Positions 1-6,798 of a stretch of DNA of 30,056 bases are shown piece by piece. Location: positions 1-30,056 of the IMG/VR virus record IMGVR_UViG_3300037090_000306. One strand, given 5' to 3'. Origin of the DNA: a virus. Below the pieces are notes generated by a model. The model was not told the origin of the DNA. It saw only the letters and a list, made by a program, of their open reading frames with translations, and ran no database searches. Position 1 is the first letter of the stretch, and every line of letters begins with the position of its first letter. Position numbers and translations under genes: made by a program.

Positions 1-878
1 TTCTCGACGGCGCGGAAGGCTCCGTCGTGCGCGACGACCTGGAGGCACAGGCTGATCAGCGCGTCGCGGTCTCCATTGGCGTCGGGGGCTAGTTCTTTGA
101 CGAGGTGCTCAATGAGGGGGCGCGGGTCTTTGAGGGGGATCTCGGGGGCTTCGTCGGCGCGGCTGGCGCGGCGGGCATCGGTGAGGAGGCGCTTCTTGAG
201 GATGGGGAGGCCGAGGAGGACAACCGGGTTGCCGGTTTGCTCGTGAAAATCGACGCAGCATTGCAATGCGCGCGGGCCGAGTTCGTGGGCATCGTCCACG
301 ATCAGCAGACGGTCGCTGTTGGCGCATTTTTCGACGATTAAATCCCAGCGGCGCTTGCGGGGCTCGGCGGGGCCTTGGGCGTTTTTGCGGCGGCGGCGCT
401 GGGGCTGGATGTCGGCAGCCTGGCAGAGGTCGTCTGCGAGAGCGCAGAGGCCCGTGTGCATGGCGGTGACTCGGAACGCAATGGCGAGGGTATGAGTCTG
501 GAGGTACAGGCCGAGGCCGCGCGACTTGCCGGTGCCAGCCGGGCTGGTGATGACGGCCAGGGCGCGGTTGAGGCGCACCTCTTCGAGTTTCCGGCAAAGG
601 TAGCGGCTGGCCTCAGTGTCGACCGTCGTGACTCCGGTAGTGCGGGTGAGGTTGCGGTCGCGGAGCCATTCGCGGATGCGCGCTTCGATAGCCGGCAGGT
701 CGCCGTTGAACTTATTGTTGAGGTAAATATTGACGTAGCCGGCGCTGTAACCGATGCCGCGGCCGAGTTCGGCATTGCTGAGGCCGGTGGCTTTGAGGGC
801 GGAGATGAGAGCAGGGTCGCAGTCGGGGGTTTCGTCGCGGTCGCTGGGGGGGAGAGATTTTTCGGCGAAGGAGTTCAT
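1..878 (-). CDS. MuB-like AAA+ ATPase, transposition target selector (3' end outside window)
   Basis: In Mu-type phages this ATPase binds target DNA and delivers it to the MuA transpososome. About 292 residues are visible; the C-terminus lies beyond the window. An N-terminal helix-turn-helix (about residues 33-57, SNAELGRGIGYSAGYVN) matches the MuB layout. The ATPase core has Walker A SPAGTGKS at 112-119 and Walker B LLIVDDAHE at 191-199, then a sensor-1-like strand (PVVLLGLPILKKR). The ATG at 878-876 overlaps the stop of the upstream 68-residue gene as ATGA. No Shine-Dalgarno sequence precedes it, so translation is probably coupled. The frame was read directly from the reverse complement and stays open to the edge. 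Related alternatives are ExeA/TniB-type AAA ATPases, but the neighbouring MuA-like gene favours MuB. Confidence 0.9.
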   Translation of the reverse strand, partial: MNSFAEKSLPPSDRDETPDCDPALISALKATGLSNAELGRGIGYSAGYVNIYLNNKFNGDLPAIEARIREWLRDRNLTRTTGVTTVDTEASRYLCRKLEEVRLNRALAVITSPAGTGKSRGLGLYLQTHTLAIAFRVTAMHTGLCALADDLCQAADIQPQRRRRKNAQGPAEPRKRRWDLIVEKCANSDRLLIVDDAHELGPRALQCCVDFHEQTGNPVVLLGLPILKKRLLTDARRASRADEAPEIPLKDPRPLIEHLVKELAPDANGDRDALISLCLQVVAHDGAFRAVE

Positions 879-1081
879 GCTATTTGACAGTTGGGGGAGA
901 TGACAGTTGGGGGAGTTGCTCGTTGGCGAGTGATGAATAGGACTGGACAATTGTATAGCTTCGAGAAAGGGACTAAGGCCTCGCGCACGTCGTCAATTGT
1001 CTGGGCGCTGATGACCAATTCTGGTCCATCTTCTTGCAACTTACCGGCCTCTTCCGTATAGGACCGTGTGATGAAGTCCAT
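875..1081 (-). CDS. 68-residue protein between MuA-like and MuB-like genes
   Basis: Function not recognised. This small, soluble, acidic protein has no membrane segment and no Cys/His motif that I recognise; predicted helices (TIDDVREALVPFSKLY) are followed by a strand (CPVLFITRQ). The ATG at 1081-1079 is chosen because AGAAAGG lies 7 bp upstream. A longer reading from a TTG at 1117 would overlap the transposase stop by three bases but has no better ribosome site. Its stop overlaps the ATPase start (ATGA). The last residues (TPPTVISPNCQIA) are encoded by the 16-bp-period direct repeat. Its place between A and B suggests an accessory role in transposition or simply a spacer gene of the operon. 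Confidence 0.7.
   Translation of the reverse strand: MDFITRSYTEEAGKLQEDGPELVISAQTIDDVREALVPFSKLYNCPVLFITRQRATPPTVISPNCQIA
885..915. repeat. 15-bp direct repeat at the junction before the MuB-like gene
   Basis: TGACAGTTGGGGGAG occurs at 885-899 and again at 901-915, one base apart (period 16). The two copies encode the last residues of the 68-residue protein and lie 7 bp from the MuB-like start codon. This may be a slippage duplication or a binding site; nothing in the sequence decides between them. Confidence 0.75.
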
Positions 1082-1113
1082 GTGATGCCCTTTCTGTGGT
1101 GTTTGTTTGGTGG

Positions 1114-3036
1114 TCAATCCGCGTCGATGGACGCGGCTAAAGCTTCGTCGGGGTCGCGCGCGGCGGCGAGGACGGCCAGGTTGTTATCGAGGCGGCGATT
1201 CTGTTCGCGGACCAGCTCGGCATGGCGCCTGAGCAGTGGGCGCTTCATTTCGGCCAGGCGCTGGTTGCGATGGCCGAAGGCGCGTTTCAGGGCTTCCTCG
1301 TCAGAGCGGTCAACGCGGGCGGCGCGGGGGGCGGCGCCAAGGCAGATGCCGCGCGCGTCGGAGACGAAAATCGCGGACGGGTCAAAGGGGTTGACGGTGA
1401 CCTGGAAGGTGTCCTCGGGGAGTTGCTGGCGCGTGCCGTCGGGTGCGGTGATGGCGGACTCGTAAAGCAAGGGTTCGGGAGCGATTTCGGCGTCCTGAAA
1501 CGGAGCGAAATACGCACCTTCGACTTTCAATTCGCGGGCGAAGTCGGGACCCAGCAACTCGGCGACGATGGGCGAGGGGAGAGTGGTGAGGGAGCCGCGA
1601 TCGCGCGCGCGCACCTGGTGCGGGGAAAGTTTGCGGGTGTAGAGGTAGCGGGGATCGGATTGGGCGGCGAGCTTGAGGATTTCCTGGGCGGGGGCCGGCA
1701 GGGCGCGGAATTGCTGGTCGGTGAGTTCGGAGTGGTTGACCTGGTCGGATGGATCGGAGGTGCCGAGGGCCGGGGTGGTGCGGTACCCGGTAACGATGTT
1801 GCCGGCGGCGTGCCAGCCTTCGAGGGTGTGCCAGGTGCGCCGGTTAATGGCGTCGTAAACGGTGATTAATATGGGCAAAAAATGGGCGTGGTAGTCGAGG
1901 AGATTGAGCTGGATCTGGGCGGCGCGGGCGGGATTATCCTGGCCGAGGACGGTGATGATCTTGAGCCACTCGCTGCATTCGCGCAACTGCCCGTGGGTGT
2001 GCTCGGGACGGTGCTCGACATCTTTTCCGGTCTGGGCGGGGATTTGGGCCTGGTTGGCAAGCTCGTTGTGTTTGAGGTTGCGGAGTGATTCGAGCGGGGC
2101 TTTGAACCGGAAGTTGCCACGGCCTTCACCGGACCAGCCGATAATGGCTTGTTCGTGGCCGACGATGCCAGAGCGGCGGACGGTGACGAGACCGCCAGTG
2201 GCGTTGTGGAGGATGGCCGCGACGCGCTCGTTGACGGCGGCGGTGCCGTGCTCCGCGACGATCTCGGTCCCGCGCGGGGAATAGCCTTCGCTCCAGAGGA
2301 CTTTTGCGACCAGCAGGCGGGCGTACTTCTCTTTGAGGTTGTCGAAGGTGCCGTCTTCGCGCTGGAACCGGGGCTTGCAGCCGAAGTTGACGAGGGCGCC
2401 GCTGAACACGTCGAGTAGGTCAAGCTCCAGGACGCGGACGATTTGTTTGCCGAAGACGACGAAATTATCGTGCCACAAGTCATCAATCATGTAGTGGCTG
2501 CCATACCAGAGGTCGGCCCGCGTGGTGAAGATCTTGGGGCCGTGCTCGGAGATGGCGCAGGCGAGGCCGCGACGCATGGCGGCGACTTCAAAGCGGGTGG
2601 GTTTGAAGCGCATGAGGTTGTGGTAGCCATAGCCGGTGGGGATGGATCCGCGGTTGAGATCGGGACTCAGGCCAGGGATGTGCTCGCGAGCGAGATAGCG
2701 GCGGCAGAACTCCCTGTACGCGGCCTTGGCGTTGCGCTGGTACATACTATATAGGTCGCGCCACCATTCGAGGAACTCTTCAGTATGGGTCGGGGTGCGC
2801 TGCGGCAAGCGCGAGCGGTTGATGAGGCCGCGCCAGCCGTGGTGGTGGAGAGCGTCATATTTGCGGCGGGCAGTTTCCGGGCTGGTGCCGAACTGCGCCG
2901 CAATAGCCGCGAGGGATTTGCCGACGCCGGGCGGGGAGATGTCCAGAAGTGCTCGGTGCCAAAGATTGACCTCGGTGCGGACGCCCTCGGGCAGCCCGAG
3001 GTAAAGGTTGATATCGGCGTTGGGTATTAGGTCCAT
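1114..3036 (-). CDS. MuA-like DDE transposase/integrase (640 aa)
   Basis: Catalyses strand cleavage and transfer at the phage ends. The N-terminal part carries a helix-turn-helix (about 43-72, IAAQFGTSPETARRKYDALH). An RNase H-like core follows: first acidic strand YMIDDLWHD (D185/D186), a beta hairpin (VLELDLLDVFSGALVNFG), then VAEHGTAAV with E262 where MuA has Asp in its TIDNTRG motif, then PLESLRN with E316 matching the VERAFG Glu of MuA. The E262-E316 spacing (54) is close to the MuA D336-E392 spacing (56). The C-terminal part shows a beta-barrel-like segment (FQVTVNPFDPSAIFV) and a basic helical tail, as in Mu transposases. The ATG at 3036 has GGAGAA upstream and follows the previous stop by four bases. 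An upstream extension to 3267 overlaps the previous gene and is rejected. Confidence 0.93.
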   Translation of the reverse strand: MDLIPNADINLYLGLPEGVRTEVNLWHRALLDISPPGVGKSLAAIAAQFGTSPETARRKYDALHHHGWRGLINRSRLPQRTPTHTEEFLEWWRDLYSMYQRNAKAAYREFCRRYLAREHIPGLSPDLNRGSIPTGYGYHNLMRFKPTRFEVAAMRRGLACAISEHGPKIFTTRADLWYGSHYMIDDLWHDNFVVFGKQIVRVLELDLLDVFSGALVNFGCKPRFQREDGTFDNLKEKYARLLVAKVLWSEGYSPRGTEIVAEHGTAAVNERVAAILHNATGGLVTVRRSGIVGHEQAIIGWSGEGRGNFRFKAPLESLRNLKHNELANQAQIPAQTGKDVEHRPEHTHGQLRECSEWLKIITVLGQDNPARAAQIQLNLLDYHAHFLPILITVYDAINRRTWHTLEGWHAAGNIVTGYRTTPALGTSDPSDQVNHSELTDQQFRALPAPAQEILKLAAQSDPRYLYTRKLSPHQVRARDRGSLTTLPSPIVAELLGPDFARELKVEGAYFAPFQDAEIAPEPLLYESAITAPDGTRQQLPEDTFQVTVNPFDPSAIFVSDARGICLGAAPRAARVDRSDEEALKRAFGHRNQRLAEMKRPLLRRHAELVREQNRRLDNNLAVLAAARDPDEALAASIDAD

Positions 3037-3040
3037 AGGA

Positions 3041-3739
3041 TCAAAGTGTTCTCCGGAGTTGATCGAGGAAAGTGGCGTCGCGTTTGGCGGCCGGGGTGTT
3101 GAGCCAGGTTCGGCGGATCCGGAGATGCTTTTTGAGGACGGCGGCCTGAGCTTCGATGCGATGTTCGTCGGGGAGGAAGGTGAAGTTTGCGCCGTAAGCT
3201 GCGAGGGACATTTCGAGCTTGTTCCAATCTTTGACAGCCGCCTTTCGGAACGCCGCGGCGGTCTCATCTATGGTGAGGGCGCGGCGGCCACCTTCGCCGC
3301 GGCGGCGGCCGGCGCAGGGATGGGATTCGTCGTCATCGTCGAGTTTACCCTGTTTGAATTCGAGGCAAAGTTGGCGCTGGGTCTTGCCTTCTATTAGCTT
3401 TTCTACGTTTGCAGGAAGTTTACCATCATGGGCAAATAACGGATAATCCCTTATTTTGAACATCCTGGTTTCGATGATTCCGCGCCCAATGGACAGATAG
3501 ACAGTAACGGTGTCATAGTTCAGTTGCGGCAGATTGCGGGAGACCCAGGGACGAAATGCTCCGTGTGGAATGGAGCCATCTTCTTTACCGCGCTGCTTGA
3601 TGTACTGGAGGAAGATGCCGAGAAATACAGCTTTACGGGTGGCATCGAGGAAAAGGGTATGTGTGGCGGCGAACATGGTGCCGAGCTGGACGGCGGCTTC
3701 GGAGTGCCAGGCGGGCGGGAGTTTCGTGAGTCTGTTCAT
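3041..3739 (-). CDS. DUF3102-like protein of the early operon (232 aa)
   Basis: Residues about 35-95 (KAVFLGIFLQYIKQR, then IPHGAFRPWVSRNLPQLNYD, then TVTVYLSIGRGI) resemble the DUF3102 pattern: a helix ending in a Lys/Arg pair, a GxFxxWV segment, then a YD/TV..Y helix. This resembles the small helix-turn-helix proteins that recognise plasmid and phage DNA, so a DNA-binding or replication-accessory role is possible. The middle is acidic (KLDDDDES) followed by an Arg/Gly-rich stretch (AGRRRGEGGRR), which looks like a flexible linker. The C-terminal part is helical (AAYGANFTFLPDEHRIEAQA). The ATG at 3739 shares a base with the preceding stop (TAATG), which fixes the start; the longer 318-residue reading from 3997 is rejected. 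Family assignment is by pattern only. Confidence 0.7.
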   Translation of the reverse strand: MNRLTKLPPAWHSEAAVQLGTMFAATHTLFLDATRKAVFLGIFLQYIKQRGKEDGSIPHGAFRPWVSRNLPQLNYDTVTVYLSIGRGIIETRMFKIRDYPLFAHDGKLPANVEKLIEGKTQRQLCLEFKQGKLDDDDESHPCAGRRRGEGGRRALTIDETAAAFRKAAVKDWNKLEMSLAAYGANFTFLPDEHRIEAQAAVLKKHLRIRRTWLNTPAAKRDATFLDQLRRTL

Positions 3740-4329
3740 TAGATGGAGCCTTCGAGGCGGTGGGTTAGGAACTGGACGAAGTCGGGGCGCGGAATCAGGG
3801 CGTAGCCTTTGGGGCCGCGGCGGTATTTGGTGCCGGGCATTTGCGGGAGAACTTTGCTCGATACGAGGTTGACGCCGTGCTGGCGGCCACAGTTTAACAC
3901 GGCTTTGATTTCCTTGCCGGTCACGTACGGCTTGTCGGTCTTGAAGCCGCGCATCACCAGGGCAACGGCCTGGGCGGGGGTGATAGTCGAAACCCAATCT
4001 TCGCTGCCGCTGTCGCGGTTGAACTCGCTGATGCTGGCGGTGAGGATGCGCAAATCGCGCCGGGCGGCGCCGGGGCTGCGAATGTCGAAGGCGACCACCT
4101 GGCCACCGTCAACCAACAGACCGATCTCATCTTCGCTGCGGCCCAGGAGGTCCTTCGCCGTCTCGATGGCGCAAAGCGGACCCTTGTAACGCGGGTCGGC
4201 GAGGCGAGGGAGGGGGAGTTGCACGGGAGCGATCACGGGACGTGGAGCGTGGAGCGTGGAGCGTGGAGCGTGGAGCGTGAAAGGGAAGGGGCGCGCGCGG
4301 CGGAGAGTTCTATAGGTAGGTCCATCCAA
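3739..4329 (-). CDS. Early-operon protein of unknown function with heptad-repeat insert near N-terminus
   Basis: Function not recognised. The protein is up to 196 residues. Residues about 44-110 contain two conserved-looking strands (IGLLVDGGQVVAFDIRS). The C-terminal 80 residues read as a helix-turn-helix-like module (TPAQAVALVMRGF, VTGKEIKAVLNC, LIPRPDFVQFLTHR), so a DNA-binding role is plausible. The start is uncertain. The ATG at 4329 puts the tandem repeat peptide (TLHAPRSTLHAPR) near the N-terminus; a GTG shortly after the repeat (VIAPVQLPLP) could be the true start, with the repeat then lying in the 5' leader. Neither has a strong ribosome site. The stop overlaps the next start by one base (TAATG). 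Confidence 0.65.
   Translation of the reverse strand: MDGPTYRTLRRARPFPFTLHAPRSTLHAPRPVIAPVQLPLPRLADPRYKGPLCAIETAKDLLGRSEDEIGLLVDGGQVVAFDIRSPGAARRDLRILTASISEFNRDSGSEDWVSTITPAQAVALVMRGFKTDKPYVTGKEIKAVLNCGRQHGVNLVSSKVLPQMPGTKYRRGPKGYALIPRPDFVQFLTHRLEGSI
4241..4282. repeat. Heptamer tandem array, unit CGTGGAG (five exact copies plus one imperfect)
   Basis: Five exact copies of a 7-bp unit at 4241-4275 and a drifted sixth (CGTGAAA). On the coding (minus) strand the unit is pyrimidine-rich and encodes a seven-residue repeat (TLHAPRS). The same unit recurs at 17281-17315 and as a short copy at 16404-16424. Confidence 0.95.
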
Positions 4330-4381
4330 GCCACCCGTCCGGAGATTTCTTCCGGCACCATCAAGGCCCGCGCGCGCACAA

Positions 4382-4570
4382 TCATGCAGGCTCCTTCTTT
4401 CCGTTGCGCAGCTTTTCCTCCAGCGCTCTTCGAATTAGCTTCGACCGATCCGAATCCTGGGTGCGGATAAAATCATCCATAAGGCCCAGCAACTCGACCG
4501 GAATCCAAGCGCCAATAAAGGCGTAATCAGTCTTTCGGTAGGCCCCGCGTTTCACTGTTCGCTGTATCAT
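4382..4570 (-). CDS. Small ribbon-helix-helix (Arc/CopG-type) regulator (62 aa)
   Basis: First gene of the leftward operon. A basic N-terminus (MIQRTVKRGAYRK) is followed by a beta strand (YAFIGAWIP), helix A (VELLGLMDDFIRT), a turn and helix B (SDRSKLIRRALEEKLRN). This is the classic ribbon-helix-helix layout with the SRS-type N-cap of helix B. These proteins bind DNA as dimers through the N-terminal strand and often repress their own operon. Here that fits the operator-like inverted repeats just upstream. The ATG at 4570 is the only in-frame start after an upstream stop. It is close to the predicted -10 box, so the transcript may have almost no leader. It is the best candidate for the lysogeny/early switch regulator of this phage; I see no Mu c- or Ner-like gene. 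Confidence 0.8.
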   Translation of the reverse strand: MIQRTVKRGAYRKTDYAFIGAWIPVELLGLMDDFIRTQDSDRSKLIRRALEEKLRNGKKEPA

Positions 4571-4578
4571 TGGCCACG

Positions 4579-4607
4579 GTATTAAACTCCTTTTAACATC
4601 GTGTCAA
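4579..4607 (-). promoter_or_regulatory. Sigma70-type promoter for the leftward early operon
   Basis: On the minus strand, a perfect TTGACA (-35, positions 4607-4602) is followed after 17 bp by TAATAC (4584-4579), or after 15 bp by TTTAAT (4586-4581). It points to the ribbon-helix-helix gene at 4570. Initiation would fall almost at the start codon. Confidence 0.65.
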
Positions 4608-4651
4608 CACTTTGCGAAAATAGTTGCATTTATTTTCGAGGGGTGTTAAAA
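4591..4651. promoter_or_regulatory. Operator-like inverted repeats over the divergent promoter
   Basis: TTTTAACAT (4591-4599) and GTGTTAAAA (4643-4651) form an inverted pair matching at 8 of 9 positions. Between them GTGTCAACAC (4601-4610) is nearly self-complementary and covers the -35 box. A dimeric repressor, probably the adjacent ribbon-helix-helix protein, could bind here and control both directions. This is inference from symmetry and position. Confidence 0.5.
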
Positions 4652-4659
4652 CGATTTCC

Positions 4660-4761
4660 ATGCCAGGCAAACATGCGGAAGGAACGAAGTTGATCGGCCT
4701 CTATGCGGAGGCTCAGCTTGTTCAGAACAGAGAAAGAGGGGAATGCCACCATAGCCTTTGA
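4660..4761 (+). CDS. Possible 33-residue peptide in the control region
   Basis: An ATG at 4660 opens a 33-codon frame (starts MPGKHAEGTKLIGLYAEAQL). The opening resembles the strand-plus-helix start of small ribbon-helix-helix proteins, so it could be a truncated regulator or a leader peptide of the rightward operon. There is no good ribosome site (GAGGGG is 17 bases away), and it may be chance. Confidence 0.22.
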   Translation: MPGKHAEGTKLIGLYAEAQLVQNRERGECHHSL

Positions 4762-4966
4762 GCGCCTGCTAACTTTTCACGCGTGAATCTGCGGCATCCA
4801 GAAGCAACGAAAAACACGGTGAAGGCTGAGGGCGCAAAGCCGGGCAGTTCGCAATTAACTCTGGGGGGCCGGACGGCCAAACTACTGCCGGGAGAGATGC
4901 CCTTCTGTGGTGGTGGTGGTGGTCGCCGGAACCCCTTTTTCCAAATGCTGAAAATCTGAAATCAAA

Positions 4967-5419
4967 ATGAAGACAAGAATAAGACAGATGGGAACGGTGG
5001 TTGGAATCGTGGCGGCGGCGGCGGCGCTGTTCATTGGGTGTGTGGCGCTTAGTCCCGGCGCCGATCCCTTCGTCGTCCGCGTCGAGCAATCCCAGACGGC
5101 CGCCGCTGCCACCTTTGACATGATCCTTAACGTCGAACTCGCCAGCCCCGCCTACTGGAAAACGAATGCCGCCCCCTTCTACCAGTTCTGTGAGTGGCTC
5201 AAGACCCCAGTCACTTATTGCGCCGCGGCAAGCGGGACGTGCATTCCCTGCCCGCGCTGCGTCGTCATGCAGTTGAACGTGGACGACCTCAAAGTCGCCT
5301 ATAAACTATCCAAAACAACGGGTAACTCCAACGCCCTTTGGTCCGCGTGGTCCGTCCTCAACACGGCCATCGGACAATCCACCAGTTGGTCCAACATCGT
5401 AACGACCGCAACTCACTAA
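4967..5419 (+). CDS. Lipoprotein-like exported protein (150 aa)
   Basis: Precise function not recognised. The N-terminus is a signal sequence: basic MKTRIRQ, a hydrophobic Ala/Val run, then LFIGC with Cys25 in near-lipobox context (Phe at -3 is not ideal). The mature part is about 125 residues, with VEQSQTAAAATFDMILNVE (a helix) and four more Cys, including CIPCPRC at about residues 88-94. It is the first gene of the rightward transcript, ahead of a lipase and a membrane coiled-coil protein, so a lysis or superinfection-exclusion role is possible. Host-derived cargo is an alternative. The start has only A-rich sequence upstream. Confidence 0.65.
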   Translation: MKTRIRQMGTVVGIVAAAAALFIGCVALSPGADPFVVRVEQSQTAAAATFDMILNVELASPAYWKTNAAPFYQFCEWLKTPVTYCAAASGTCIPCPRCVVMQLNVDDLKVAYKLSKTTGNSNALWSAWSVLNTAIGQSTSWSNIVTTATH

Positions 5420-5423
5420 ATTT

Positions 5424-5621
5424 ATGGGAACAGCAGCAGCCATCCAACTCGGCCTCGCCCTCCTACCGCTCATCGAGCAGGGAGTTCCTCAATTCATCGC
5501 CTGGATCACAAGCCTCAAAGCCGCCGCCCAGCAAGCCGGCGAATGGACTGACGCCCAGGAAACCGCTTATCGCGCGGCCCTTCTGGCGAAAACGGGCGAC
5601 CCGGCTTACCAGCCGAATTGA
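5424..5621 (+). CDS. Small hypothetical protein (65 aa)
   Basis: Function not recognised. A mildly hydrophobic N-terminal segment (AAIQLGLALLPLIEQGVPQF) is followed by helices rich in Ala/Gln (TSLKAAAQQAGEWTDAQETAY). It lies four bases after the previous stop, on the same strand and in the lysis-like block. The first helix could be a peripheral or transmembrane segment as in small holins, but hydrophobicity is moderate. Spacing and codon use like the neighbours support a real gene. Confidence 0.55.
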   Translation: MGTAAAIQLGLALLPLIEQGVPQFIAWITSLKAAAQQAGEWTDAQETAYRAALLAKTGDPAYQPN

Positions 5622-5645
5622 ACAGCGAAGGCGAAACAAACTGTT

Positions 5646-5909
5646 ATGAACATACAACGAACGATAACACTCAAGCGCGGGCTCAATGTCTGGAATCCGA
5701 AGCTGGGGACGCTGGTGCAGCTCCAAGCCGCCTGGGCGCAGGGGAATTATGTGCAGGCCTCGGTCCTGACCGACCCGGCAACGATTCCGACGGACCCATG
5801 CAGCATCTTTGTGGCTGGGAACGGTGACAGCGTGGATCCTGAGCTAGGGATCGCGATTCTCTCGGTCGGGCCGTTGTCACTTTACTCAAGCTGCATCGGG
5901 CGGGTATGA
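5646..5909 (+). CDS. Small hypothetical protein (87 aa)
   Basis: Function not recognised. The sequence suggests a small beta-rich domain (RTITLKRGLNVWNPKLGTLV, then PCSIFVAGNG). There are two Cys residues and no signal peptide. The ATG at 5646 follows an A-rich leader. The stop at 5907-5909 lies just before the lipase start region, and the lipase frame is already open upstream, so the end of this gene and the start of the next are uncertain relative to each other. Another ORF overlaps it in a second frame, but it lacks family signals. Confidence 0.5.
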   Translation: MNIQRTITLKRGLNVWNPKLGTLVQLQAAWAQGNYVQASVLTDPATIPTDPCSIFVAGNGDSVDPELGIAILSVGPLSLYSSCIGRV

Positions 5910-5913
5910 GCTT

Positions 5914-6789
5914 TTGCGGGCACTGGAAATGGCGGGCCTGGGGGTTGCTGTCGTACCTCCGATGTACCTTCGGTCCCGCCCTTTTTCTGGTGGGAGTGAT
6001 GGGAGTGATGGGACGGATAGGGCCGTGAAACGTGAGCTGACAACGCAGGATTTAGAGCTGGCCTGGCAATGCGTGGGGGCGGCGGCGCGCAGTTACTCGA
6101 TGGTGACCATCGAGAATAACCTCTGCCACGTCCTCCAGGTCCCGCTGGTGATGGGGCCGCCGTGGTGGAAAAAGGTCAATATCATCGCCTGCCGAGGATC
6201 GGATTCACTGCGGGATGTGGTGACGGATTTGGAAATCGGGCTGGTGGATTTGGGGATCGCCCGGGTACACGCGGGGTTTTGGAAGAGTGCGAATTCCATC
6301 CTCGACCAGGTGCTGAAGCTGGATCAAACGGCGCTGCCGGCGCCCGTGGTGCTTTGCGGACACAGCAAGGGCGCCGACGAGGCGAAGATCCTGGCGTGGC
6401 AGTTGGCGCGGTGCGGGCGGCCGGTGGCGGCGGTGCACACGTTCGGCGGCCCACGGATCGGGGACGCGGGCTGGCGGCGGACCTACAACGCGCAGAAGGC
6501 GAATTTTGATCTGCAAACGCTGGGCGACATCACCACGCGCTGGGTGCATGAGGAAGACATCGTCGCGCGACTGCTGGCCTGGATTACGGGCTACCGGCAC
6601 GTGGGGCATGAGGCGTTTATGTCCAGCTTTGGCGGGGTGGAAATGGATCCGCCGCTGTGGGCGAAGGGGCTGTCAGACCTTTGGGGGACGTTTTGGGGCT
6701 ATGAGCGGGGACACATTGAGCTGATCGAGGATCATCCGGTGAGCCGGTACGTCGAGCACCTAAAGGGATTAACCGAAAAGAACGCATAG
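5914..6789 (+). CDS. Class-3 lipase-like alpha/beta hydrolase (291 aa)
   Basis: Probable lipase/esterase. The ordered lipase_3 landmarks are: IIACRGSDSLRDVVTDLE (91-107), the equivalent of the VxFRGT..DWxxDL oxyanion segment; VHAGFW (118-123); nucleophile elbow LCGHSKGA with Ser151; TFGGPRIGD (176-184); Asp215 in HEEDIVARL; and a C-terminal His, best candidate H274 in IEDHPVSRYVEHL. No signal peptide is seen. A 9-bp tandem repeat at about 5996-6020 encodes the Gly-Ser-Asp run near residues 26-35. The start is TTG at 5914; the ATG at 5929 would remove five residues. Its position beside membrane and lipoprotein-like genes suggests a role in host envelope lysis (compare LysB-type esterases in other phages), but it could also be lysogenic cargo. 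Confidence 0.82.
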   Translation: MRALEMAGLGVAVVPPMYLRSRPFSGGSDGSDGTDRAVKRELTTQDLELAWQCVGAAARSYSMVTIENNLCHVLQVPLVMGPPWWKKVNIIACRGSDSLRDVVTDLEIGLVDLGIARVHAGFWKSANSILDQVLKLDQTALPAPVVLCGHSKGADEAKILAWQLARCGRPVAAVHTFGGPRIGDAGWRRTYNAQKANFDLQTLGDITTRWVHEEDIVARLLAWITGYRHVGHEAFMSSFGGVEMDPPLWAKGLSDLWGTFWGYERGHIELIEDHPVSRYVEHLKGLTEKNA

Positions 6790-6798
6790 GGCACAAAG

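Larger units (their letters stand above)
4571..4966. other. Divergent intergenic control region (396 bp)
   Basis: This region separates the leftward early operon from the rightward genes. Besides the promoter and operator listed separately, a weak plus-strand promoter is possible (TTGCAT at 4624-4629, 16 bp, TTAAAA at 4646-4651). From about 4765 to 4900 I see no gene and no clear structure. A GGT/GTG run lies at 4908-4922. The last 30 bases before the gene at 4967 are A-rich with loosely repeated CTGAAA motifs. Confidence 0.6.

Noticed and set aside
4769-5121. Minus-strand open frames over the lipoprotein-like gene
   Set aside because: His/Arg-rich products caused by the GGT/GTG run and GC bias; they conflict with a plus-strand gene that has a clear signal sequence.
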